From NCBI RefSeq assembly GCF_904849725.1, contig NC_058520.1, positions 319,621,186 to 319,685,185 on the forward strand: DNA of 64,000 bases, in the 5' to 3' direction. Under the pieces are notes generated by a model. That model was not told where the DNA came from. It worked only from the letters and a program-made list of their open reading frames with translations, and searched no databases. The first letter of the stretch is position 1; every line of letters starts with the position of its first letter. Shown piece after piece: positions 11,290-20,201 of the stretch. Both the position numbers and the translations under genes were made by a program. Source of the DNA: Hordeum vulgare subsp. vulgare. Its lineage: Eukaryota > Streptophyta > Magnoliopsida > Poales > Poaceae.

Positions 11290-13285
11290 GCAAAATGGGA
11301 ATAAGAAAGTCAGAAGAAGAAGAAGAACAACATATATATGACAAAAAAGCTAAATTGAAGAACAAAGAGAAGAAGCAAGAAGAGAAGAAGGAGAAGAAAA
11401 ACAGGAATAAGGAGGAGGAGGAGAAGGAGAAGGAGGAGGAGAAGAAGAGAAGAAGAAGGAAAAGAATGAGGAGAAGAATGAGGATAGAAGAAGAGAAGAA
11501 GAAGGAGCCCTCCTTCTTCTCCTCCTTCGCCTTCTTGTCTTCTTCTCCTCCTCCTTATTCTCCTTGTCCTTCTCTTCTTTTTCTCATCTTCTCCTCCTCC
11601 TTATTCTCCTTCTCCTTCTCTTATTTTTCTCTTCTTCTTTTTCTTCTTCCTTTTAATTTCTCCTATTCTCCTCTTTTTGGAGCTAAATTAGCTAACTATG
11701 TCTTTTTGGAGCTAAATGGGCTAATTATGTCATTATAGAGGAAAACAAGCTAAGTATATGATATAATGAGCTAACCAAGGTTCTTATGCCATTTTGAGCT
11801 TATAATTTCTTTTTTATAACTAAAAGGGATAATTATGTCATTGTTGTGGAAAATAAGGTAAGGAGAATAAGAAAGAGGAGAAGAAAGAGGAGGAGGAGGA
11901 GAAGAAGAAGAAATCAAGAAGGAGAAGAAGAAGGAGAAGGGGGAGAAGGGGGAGAAGGTCTTCTCCTCCTTCTCCATCTTCTCCTACTCCTCCTTCTCCT
12001 TCTTCTTCTCTTCTTCTTCTTCTTCTTCTTCTTCCTTCTTTTCATTTCTTCTATTTCTTCTCCTCTTCTCCTCTTCTTGGAGCTAAATTATCGAAGAATA
12101 GGTCCTTTTTTATAAAATAGGCCATTTTGGAGCTAACTTGGGTAAAATATAAGTGAACTTAGCTAAGTATAGGTCATTTTTTATTAAATAGGCCATTTTG
12201 GAGCTAACTAAGCTAATTATGTCATTTAGGGGGAAGCCTAGCTAACTATAGGTCCTTTTGGAGCAAAATTGGGTAAAATAGGTCATTTCGGACCAAACTA
12301 TGCTTATTAAGCCATTTTGGACCTAGCTAAGCTAATTATATGCCATTTAATACCTAAGTTAGGGGGAATAGGTCATCTTGGATCTATGTAAGCCTTATTA
12401 TGTCATTTAGGAGAGAACTTAGCTAAGTATAGGTCATTTTTTTATTACATGGATCATTTTGGATCTAACTAAGCTAATTATGTCATTTAGGTGGAAGCCA
12501 AGCTAACTATATGTCGTTTTGGAGCTAACTTGGGTTAAATATGTCATTTTAGAGGAGGAGGAGAAGAAGAAGAAATCAAGAAGAAGGATAAGAAGAAGAA
12601 GGGGGAGAAGGAGGAGAAGGTCCTCCTTCTCCCCCTTCTCCTCCTTCACTTGCTCCTCCTCCTTCTACTTCTCTTTCATCTCCTCCTCCTCCTTCTCCTT
12701 CTTCTTCTCTTCTTCTTCTTCTTCCTTCTTTTCATTTTTCCTATTTCTTGTCCTCTTCTCCTAGTCTTGGAGCTAAATTATCTTATTATGTCTTTTTGGA
12801 GCTATATGCGCTAATTATGTCATTTTAGAGGAAAAACAAGCTAAGAATATAATATTCATGAGCTAACCAAGGTTTTTATGCCATCTTGAGCTTGTTATGT
12901 CATTTTGGAACTAAATGGGCTAATTATGTCATTGTTGGGGAAAATAACTTAAGGAGAATACGAAAGAGGAGAAGGAGGAGAAGAAGAAGAAATCAAGAAG
13001 AAGGAGAAGAAGAAGAAGAAGGAGAAGGAGTAGGAGGAGAAGGAGGAGAAGGAGAAGGCTCCTTCTCCTCCTTCTCATCCTACTCCTCCTTCTCCTTCTT
13101 CTTCTCTTCTTCTTTTTCTTCTTACTTCTTTTCATTTTTCCTATTTATTCTCCTATTCTCCTGTTGATGTAGCTAAATTATCTAATTATGTCTTTTTGGA
13201 GCTAAATGGGCTAATTATGTCATTTTAGAGGAAAACAAACTAAGAATATAATATTCATGAGCTAACCAAGGTTTTTTCCTATTTC
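11290..13285. repeat. Internal C1 array: GCTAATTATGTCATTTT motifs alternating with GAA/GAG-CTC/TTC hairpin tracts
   Basis: Four blocks of a purine run followed by a complementary pyrimidine run lie near 11330-11660, 11868-12075, 12550-12765 and 12955-13165. They alternate with many copies of a word like GAGCTAAATGGGCTAATTA, usually followed by TGTCATTTTGG. Each purine-pyrimidine pair could fold on itself. The same two ingredients recur at 17800-18535 and in CA at 55094-56522. Long open frames here are only low-complexity Lys/Arg/Glu or Ser/Leu/Phe strings. Confidence 0.8.
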
Positions 13286-13482
13286 TTCTCCTCTTCTTCT
13301 CTTGCTAATACTAGTTTATAATGACCATTGAAATGAAACTCACCATGCCAATCGCAGAGAATACGGGCATCGGCGGAGGGACTTGACCTGCCATGATAAA
13401 GGCTAAAACAAATTAGTACAACATAATCACTATCATGAATAATAATATGTACATATATAATTTAAGTTGTGAATCTTACAAA

Positions 13483-14290
13483 CTAGTAATCATCATCAAT
13501 AAATGCATCATCATCATCACTATCACGCATGTCTTCATGAATGACGTGCTCATCGGGTTCAACAGCATGACGTTGTGGAAGGCCTTTCTGTAATCGGACA
13601 AGCATTGACAGGTCATCCGAATCAGTAACCTCTTCTAGTTCCAGCTCTATTGGTTCCGGCTCAGGGGTGAAGTCGGGTTCATTGTACCTGTCTACTTCCA
13701 TGTTCTGGGGTGAAGCACGACGGTTCTTGAAACGTTTCTTGGAAAGACGTGTTTCCTGGAAGAATTCTCCATCATATGTGTCTGGGTTAATCTGAGGTTC
13801 ATAATCCTGTTCATTTGGGAGAGGTGGTCTAACATGTGGCGGCACATCATAAACAACATACCAACCTTCCAGATTCTTACCAGTTTGGCATGCCCACGGT
13901 AGATAGAAAACTTGGGTCGCCTGTTGAGCCATAATATAGACATCGGGAACATCTAAATGGGTGTTTGGATTGATTTCGACTAGTCCTATATGTTCATGAG
14001 TCCTTCTAGTCTCCTTCGGCTAGAACCAATAACATTTGAAGACTACGACATTTGGTGGGTTTTCACCATATAATTAAAGTACATAAATTGCTTCAACTCT
14101 TCCATAATACTCGATAACACCTTCGCCGATAGCAGAGACACCACAATTTGTAGATTTCCGGTCGGGCATAGATAGCTCTTTGCCAATGGTACAAAAGAGA
14201 TACCCGTTGATGTTTTATTTCTCAAATGAATGGACCTTATAGTAAAAACCATTAGCGACTTGTTTCAATTCGGCGTCCATAGACTCTGAA
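13483..14290 (-). pseudogene. C1 transposase gene, C-terminal DUF4216-like part
   Basis: On the minus strand the region near 14000-14130 encodes pieces like YYGRVEAIYVL and NPPNVVVFKCYWF. These are followed at 13932-13483 by IMAQQATQVFYLPWACQTGK and GWYVVYDVPP, then an acidic tail ending DSDDDDAFIDDDY. This order matches DUF4216, the C-terminal domain of plant TNP2-type transposases. The role of the domain is not established. Internal stops and an intron-like gap break the frame. Confidence 0.7.
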
Positions 14291-14554
14291 TTAGCCTACA
14301 AGTTTAATATGAAATGATTGTTGCATTAACCGCAAGTTAGACCAAGAAATGAAATGGTCCATTATTGATAATTACCGTTTATTTGAACCAAGATATGAAA
14401 CCGGGATAGCCGCCTCCTGTCTTTGCCAGAAGCTCATACTATTCGACGGAATCATTTTCGATCACAGCTCCATCCAAGAATTTGGCGATGTATCGGCTGT
14501 ATGAAATATCTGGGAATAAGAGCAGTTCAAAGGAATTAGAAGTTACGAGAAAAT

Positions 14555-15190
14555 GTGCTCAGAACTTACTCGATAAACGGCTCCACTTCTCTTAGGTTGA
14601 TGAAGATATACAACGAAACGTTTTGCCATTCTTCGACATCCAACGTTATTGGTTTCGAAGCACCGGCTGGTGCGAGCTTCCCTTTCTATAGGTTGAGGTT
14701 GGACCCACCTTTTTTAGGGTGTGCATCATTGTGCCGAGGCTTCGGATTATGCAAGTGATGATTTTTGGCTTCGTAATCTGTTGTCACAAAGTTTCCCACC
14801 TCCTAAGTAATGAATGCCTCAGCCATCGATGTTTCAATTCTATGCTTATTTTTACATTTAGCTCGAAGCGTCTTGTGCATCCTCTCACCTGCATAGTACC
14901 AACGAATTTGCACGGGCCCACCGAGGCTTGCCTCGGCGGGTAGATGTAAAATCAAATGATGCATTGGATTAAAGAAGCCCGGCGGAAAGATCTTCTCTAA
15001 CTTGCACAAAAACTGCGGTGCAAACTCCTCCATGTCATCTACCACGCCAGGCGACAATTCTTTTGCACAAAGAACACGGAAGAAATAGTTCACCTCCGGG
15101 AGTACTAGCCATTCATTCTCAGGAATAAAGCCACGTAACATTACTGGCATTACCCGCTCTAGCCATATGTGCCAATCATGACTCTTGAGA
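14555..15190 (-). pseudogene. C1 transposase gene, DUF4218-like part
   Basis: The minus-strand frame 15150-14803 encodes NEWLVLPEVNYFFRVLCAKE, then CKLEKIFPPGFFNPMHHLIL and EASLGGPVQIRWYYAGERMH, then KNKHRIETSMAEAFIT. These blocks are typical of DUF4218, which follows the TNP2 catalytic core in plant CACTA transposases. The reading continues through degenerate sequence toward 14555. CA lacks this domain. Confidence 0.8.
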
Positions 15191-17118
15191 CCAAAGATTT
15201 TTAATTTTCAAGACTCGCTCCCCTCTTTAGATTCTCTGCATACCCATCGGGAAACCTCAAGTGCATTTTGAAACACAAGATAATTTCCCTCATAGCTGGC
15301 CTTCCAAGATTGAACCAGGCCTTTGGCGTCGACCACTTCTGCTTTGCTTTGCCTTCTCGCATGTTTTGTAAGGGTCTATGACATAGTGTCTCTTGATAGA
15401 CTCTAGATTTAGTATTATCCTTTGTCTTCCCATCTATTTCGAACAATGTACCAAAAATAGCGTGTCGATATTCATCTCAGTGTACATCATGTCGATATTG
15501 TATGGAAGAAGGAGGTCTTTGAAGTAAGGCAGATCCTAGAAGCATGGCTTGTGAGTCCAGGCGTGTTTTCAATTATACCCCTTGAAATACCCTGGACGCT
15601 CTGGATTAGGCTAGAGGGTGTTTAACTGATCCAGGATCTGTTAGCCTGTCAACACAGGTGGTGCCAAGTTTATGACAGCTTTACCTTTGGTAAAGTTCTT
15701 CTTGTCTTTTATGAACTGATGGTCAGGATCCAGGAACTGTCTATGCAAGTCAAAGCAAGAATACTTCCGACCCTCCTGCAACCAACGAAACTGAAGAGCT
15801 GCCTTGCATTGGGGACACGGGAACCTTCCATGCACATAGCATCCAGAGAATAGCACATACGCCAGCAAGTCATGCGTAGAGTACATGTACCACACATGCA
15901 TTTTGGAGTTTTGTTTTCTAGCGGCATCGTATGTCTTGACCCCATTATCCCAAGCTTATTCCAATTCATCCATAAGCGGCTGCAGGTACACATTCATATT
16001 CTTCCCCAGATAATTGGGCCCTGGAATTATCAACGTCAGAAATATGTTCTTTCTTTGCATAATCTGCCCGGGGGGGGAGATTGAGTGGAATGAAAAATAC
16101 AGGCCAACAACTGTATTGGGTTGCCGTCATGCCGAATGGATTAAAACCATCCGTGGCGATGCAGACTCGAGGATTCCTTGGATCTGCCACTTTTATCCTG
16201 ATGCAATCCATTGAAATGTTTCCACGCTTCAGCATCAGATGTGTGTACCTCCATCTTATTCCCATCCGCATCTAGTTCGGTTCTATTGCCCAGTTTGTGC
16301 CATGTCATCTGTCTAGCTGTCTCTTCGACCATGAAATGACGTTGAAGCCTTGGTACGGTTGGCATATACCGAAGAACACTAACTGCGATTTTGGTCTGCC
16401 TTTTCTCACCTATACCGTTGTCTACCACAAGATACCTGCAAGTCTCGCAATTCGGACAATAGTCCAAGTGTGCATACTCCTTCCTAAATAAGACACACCT
16501 TTCTCACATGCATATATATTCTCATAGGGCATCTTAAGTACATGAAGTATTTTGTCCGACTCGTACAGGTTTGCAGGCATGACATGGCCTTTAGGTAGGA
16601 AGCATCCAAATAGTGTCATCATTGCGTCGTAGCATTCTCTTCCCAAGTTGAACTGAGCCTTCAGAGCCATTACTTGTGCAATTGCATCTGGCTGACAAAG
16701 CTCAGTGTGTTCATGGAGAGGATGTTTTGAAGACTCTAACATTTCATGGAAGGCCTTTGCAGATTCCTCCATCTCATCTTCCAAATCCCGAGCATCATCA
16801 AAGTCTTGCACCATGTCTTCGATCCTGGTACCATGCTCGTTGGTGCGACGACGGACCACCTTAGCTCTGGTGCGTTGTATAGACTCACCATGAAATGTCC
16901 ACACCGTATAATTAGGCTTAAAACCCCTCCTCTACAGGTGTTTAATCATTACAGACTCTGTCGTCTTTTATAGTTGTCGCATCTAGGACAGGGGCAATAG
17001 TTTCTTTCCTGGCCATTTGCAAATGCGGCTTAAACAAATTCCTTGGTTTTTAGAAACCATTCTTTCGTCATCTCTTTCTGACTAGGGTGACCGGTATACA
17101 TCCACGCACGACACTCAT
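15191..17118 (-). pseudogene. C1 TNP2-type transposase, N-terminal and catalytic parts
   Basis: The chosen start is the ATG at 17118, matching the 49394 start in CA. A Transpos_assoc-type domain comes first (GWMYTGHPSQKEMTKEW, CPCPRC, HGES), followed by an acidic helical stretch (EDMVQDFDDARDLEDEMEE). The TNP2 core follows: PTVPRLQRHFMVEETARQMT, then SCWPVFFIPLNLPP, then a broken stretch resembling the FDG/DYPA blocks down to 15641. TNP2 is thought to bind the element ends and carry out excision. Multiple stops and frameshifts make this a pseudogene. Downstream lie the DUF4218 and DUF4216 pieces. Confidence 0.82.
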
Positions 17119-17253
17119 CTTGCCTAGCTTCGAAAGACACAAGAAAAAAATTTATATATAATTTAGCATATATATTCATCAATTAATGAAGTTCGCCATT
17201 TTTATTACGTCCATGCAACCTACACGCTAATAGGTAAAGATAGGTCCTAATCC
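17119..17253 (-). other. Leader between foldback and transposase start in C1
   Basis: An A/T-rich stretch (17150-17190) with a pyrimidine-rich minus-strand sequence before a possible splice acceptor. It is similar in position to 49261-49393 in CA. It is probably an intron or 5' untranslated region of the transposase gene. Confidence 0.4.
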
Positions 17254-17472
17254 CACCCGAGTATGTGTAGATTGGGTTCGTTTTCCCATGCTCTGCTTCG
17301 CATACAACGCAAAATTTCGGCAGCATCGCCCCGTTGTTCTCCTTATACACGTCTCTGCAATAAACAGAGAGAATGTATATCCAGAGAACAAGAGGGAGGC
17401 ACTGAAAAAATTATGCTTCAGACCCGGAACAAAGCATATGGGAAAACGAACCCAATCTACACATACTCGGGC
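17254..17472. repeat. Long inverted repeat upstream of the C1 transposase
   Basis: CACCCGAGTATGTGTAGATT at the left and its near-complement ending CACATACTCGGGCTG at the right begin two arms of roughly 100 bases that can pair over most of their length. The same foldback exists at 49042-49260 in CA, at the same place relative to the transposase start. Confidence 0.8.
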
Positions 17473-17496
17473 TGTTCATGGATAACGTTGGACAAT

Positions 17497-17560
17497 TCGA
17501 AAGAATCACGGTTATAAATATAAGCAAATGCATGCATATTTACAACTGTAACCCTTTCGA
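17497..17560. repeat. Second, short inverted repeat upstream of the C1 transposase
   Basis: CGAAAG...TATAAATAT...GCA is followed by TGCATATTTAC...CTTTCG, a foldback of about 60 bases with an A/T-rich centre. It is equivalent to 48956-49017 in CA, where the palindrome is cleaner. Confidence 0.65.
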
Positions 17561-17929
17561 ACGGGAGACGCATACTGGTCACGCATACTGGTAAATTAAT
17601 TCAATTACCAAAATCTAGCAAGTTTCATCCGAAAACCGACCCACAGTAAATAAAGGGGCGAGGAGGAGATGACATTTGTACTGACCCACGAATGCAGGGG
17701 CGGAGCTCGTACAACGCACGGGGAAGTCTTCGCACAACAGACCTCATAGCAACGAGACAACTGTCACATGTAAATCCACCCGATCAACACAAATATGCTA
17801 ATTATGTCTAATTATGTCATTTTAGAGGAAAACAAGCTAAGAATATAATATTCATGAGCTAGCCAAGGTTGTTATGTAATTTTGTGCTTATTATGTCATT
17901 TTGGAGGATAATTTTCTAAACAAGCTAAA
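17561..17929. other. C1 leader region without recognised gene
   Basis: Nothing coding is seen. The last 130 bases (about 17800-17929) again carry the GCTAATTATGTCATTTT word. Confidence 0.45.
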
Positions 17930-18535
17930 AAATAAGAAGGAGGAGAGAAGAAGGAGAAGAAGGAGAAGAAGGAGGGCTCCTTCTCCTCCTCCTCCTTCTC
18001 CTTGCTTTTCTCTTCTTCTTTTCATTTTTCCTCTTTCTTCTCCTCTTCTCCTATTCTCCTTCTCCTCCTCCTCCTCCTCCTCCTCCTAGTTTTTCTCTTC
18101 TTCTTTTCATTTTTCCTCTTTCTTCTCCTCTTCTCCTATTCTTCTTCTCCTCCTCCTCCTCCTCCTCATCCTCCTCTTCTCCTCTTCTTCCTCCACCTCT
18201 TCTTCTTCTTCCTCTTATTTCTATTTCTATTTTTCTTTATCCTCTTCTTCTACTTATTCTTCTTTTCTTCTTTTTTCCTCTTCTTCTCCTTCTTATTTTT
18301 TCTTCTTATCTTCTTCTTTTCGTCTCTTCTTCTCTTTTTCTTTTCTTCTTCCCCTTCTTATTTTTTTCTTCTCCTCCTCTTCTTTTTCTTCTTCTTCTTC
18401 TTCTCCTTCTTATTTTTTTCTTGTATTCTTCTTCTTATTCTTCTCCTCCTCCTCCTCCTTCTCCTCCTCTTCCTCCTCTTCTTCTCCTCTTCTCCTCCTC
18501 ATCTTCTTCTTCTTCTTCCTCTTCTTTCTATTAAG
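17930..18535. repeat. Purine run followed by a 550-base pyrimidine tract in C1
   Basis: A short GAAGGAGAAG run is followed by CTC/TTC-rich DNA that is almost purine-free to 18530. It gives a long Ser/Leu/Phe open frame on the plus strand, which is a composition artefact. Such tracts can form triplex DNA and are prone to slippage. Confidence 0.85.
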
Positions 18536-18584
18536 CTAACTAACTAGTGGCAGATGGTCTTTATATGAAAAGCTAAGAACTAAA

Positions 18585-18700
18585 TAACAACTACAATAAC
18601 ATCAACCACTACTACAACAACTACTACAAAAACTACCAAAAGAACAACTACTACAACAATTACAATAACAAGAACAACAATTAAAAATCAACTTTTTATT
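18585..18700. repeat. CAA/CTA trinucleotide-rich stretch in C1
   Basis: Imperfect runs of ACAACTACTACAACAA and relatives. It is simple-sequence DNA. The minus strand reads TAGTTGTTGTAG, comparable with the TTAGTTAG-rich leader of CA at 42830-43060. Confidence 0.6.
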
Positions 18701-18739
18701 TATAATCTAATTCCAAAAAACTAAATAACAACAAGTTAA

Positions 18740-19060
18740 TTTCCCATGGGGGTGGGGGTGTGGGGGATCACCGGCAAGGGCGGCTGTGGCATCGTGGTTG
18801 GCGGGGCTGGAGGTGTTGGGGCTGCGGGGCGGCGCCGGGGGCGGTAGGGCGGTGGCGCTGGGGGGCTGCGGGGCACCTGGGCGGTGCCGGGGGCGGTGGG
18901 GCGGCGGCAGGGGGGCTGTGGGGCACCGAGGCGGCGCCGGGTGCGCCGGGGGCACCGGGGCAACGGAGGTGGGGGCGGTGGGTGTTGGGGAAGAGGAGGG
19001 GAAGAGAGTGGCCGTTTGAGAGAGAGAGAGAGGGCCGGGGTGGATCGGGACGGACGTTAC
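18740..19060. other. G-rich (plus) / C-rich (minus) leader block of C1
   Basis: A strongly strand-biased G/C-rich block with GGCGGTGCCGGGGGCGG-like repeats. On the minus strand it would encode a Pro/Ala-rich peptide. Its position, just inside the terminus at the 5' side of the transposase gene, suggests a promoter or first exon. CA has a similar C-rich block at 42476-42830. I see no recognisable domain. Confidence 0.5.
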
Positions 19061-19407
19061 ATAATTCAGAAGCTTTGCCGTCCGTTGGCGCATGGCAAAG
19101 GGTCTAGACTCTTTGTCGTCTGCCTCCGTACTCTTCGACGTCCGCTAGCAGACGACAAAGAAGCGACTATAGTTTGACCTAATATTCCCTCGAGGAGGTG
19201 GGCCTAGTCCAAAGCTTTGACGTTTGTTGTCCTAGTATGTGCCATCTGCGGCGTACGGCAAAGAATTAACTGATGCAAAGACATTCTATGCCATCACCCA
19301 GTTCTTTGCCGTCTGCTTTGTGGGAGCTGACGGCAAATACACTCTTTGCCATCAGCCAGCATACGACAAAGATTTGGGAGACGGCAAAAAACTGAATTGC
19401 AGTAGTG
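19061..19407. repeat. Right subterminal and terminal repeats of C1
   Basis: Copies of TTTGCCGTC/GACGGCAAAG occur in both orientations near 19075, 19112, 19150, 19255, 19308, 19330, 19345 and 19380. The end is ...GCAGTAGTG. It mirrors the left array. Confidence 0.8.
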
Positions 19408-19410
19408 TAA
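19408..19410 (+). repeat. Right TAA target-site duplication of C1
   Basis: This is the second copy of the 3-base duplication. The G1 integrase sequence ACCAGATACTCGAAGATATG resumes straight after. Confidence 0.9.
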
Positions 19411-19999
19411 ACCAGATACTCGAAGATATGCTCCGTGCTTGTGTCTTGGCGGATGGTGCCAAATGGGAAGACTGGCTGTCGTTCGCTGAGTTCTCATACA
19501 ACAACAGCTACCAGTCCAGTCTCCAAACGTCCCCATTTGAAGTGATGTACGGATGGAAGTGTCGCACCCCGCTCAACTCGTCCGAAACTGTTGAAGGGTT
19601 GATTTTTGGGCCGGAAGGTCTCCAAGAGGGAGAAGAGAAGGTGCAGCTTGTCTGAGAAAAATTGAAGGCAGCCAAGTCGCGACAGAAGAGCTATGCGGAT
19701 TCTCACCACAGGGAATTGGAGTTCAACCTTAAAGACCAAGTGTACCTCCGCGTCACACCTCTCAAGGGAAACATGTTTTTCCATGTCAAGGGGAAGCTTG
19801 CTCCAAGGTTCATTGGACCTTTTAAGATCACGGCAAGGCATGGAGAAGTTGCTTACCAGTTGGAGCTACCTCCGGAACTTTCGGGTGTGCACAACGTCTT
19901 CCACATATTCTTAAGTGTCTTCAAGCGGGAAACCGTTCTGATCTATACAAGGGCATTGACCATCAAGCCATCGACCTCCCGCCAGATCTCACTTACCTT
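19411..19999 (+). pseudogene. Integrase of G1, 3' part (interrupted by C1)
   Basis: The frame resumes with QILEDMLRACVLADGAKWED, then FAEFSYNNSYQSSLQTSPFE and YGWKCRTPL, the end of the catalytic core. The basic C-terminal domain follows (DQVYLRVTPLKGN, GKLAPRFIGPFKITARHGEV, AYQLELPPELSGVHNVFH). A stop lies near 19655. The frame changes near 19920, before the chromodomain. Confidence 0.88.
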
Positions 20000-20160
20000 G
20001 AGAAGCCGATCCGTATCTTGGATGAAGCAGAACGTTGCACTAGAAGCCGCACCATCAAATATTTCAAGGTTCTGTGGAGAAACCACACCGAAGCAGAAGC
20101 AACATGGGAGCGTGAAGACTATCTCCAATCTGAGTTTCTGTACCTTTTTAGCACCTATCT
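20000..20160 (+). pseudogene. Chromodomain of the G1 integrase
   Basis: IRILDEAERCTRSRTIKYFK followed by VLWRNHTEAEATWEREDYLQ has the chromodomain pattern: V/I-x-x-I-L-D, K-x-x-x-V-x-W, and E-A-T-W-E. In chromoviruses this tail binds histone marks and is thought to guide integration into heterochromatin. G2 has the same domain at 61760-61918. Confidence 0.85.
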
Positions 20161-20185
20161 TAGGAATCTCGGGGACGAGATCCTT

Positions 20186-20201
20186 GTAAGGGGGATAGGT
20201 C
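20186..20201 (+). promoter_or_regulatory. Polypurine tract of G1
   Basis: GTAAGGGGGATAGGTC lies directly before the 3' LTR and is repeated at 61948-61963 before the G2 3' LTR. It primes plus-strand DNA synthesis in LTR elements. Confidence 0.8.

Larger units (their letters stand above)
10408..19407 (-). mobile_element. Element C1: 9.0-kb CACTA transposon with TNP2-type genes
   Basis: C1 starts CACTATAGGAA and its other end reads CACTACTGCAA on the minus strand. The ends are imperfect inverted repeats that both lead into TTTGCCGTC-type motifs. Inside, on the minus strand, are a TNP2-type transposase with DUF4218 and DUF4216 parts, preceded by a foldback leader and followed by arrays of short repeats and purine/pyrimidine tracts. 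The genes are heavily broken, so C1 could not move by itself now. Remnant CA (42476-56522) belongs to the same or a closely related family in opposite orientation. Confidence 0.92.

Noticed and set aside
10929..11738. Plus-strand open frame of 269 codons in C1
   Set aside because: The translation is A/T-rich filler followed by a Lys/Glu/Arg run and a Ser/Phe/Leu run from the purine and pyrimidine tracts. It is simple sequence, not a protein.
18002..18547. Plus-strand frame of 181 codons, almost all Ser, Leu and Phe, looking like membrane segments
   Set aside because: It is a direct reading of a CTC/TTC tract; no sequence complexity beyond that.
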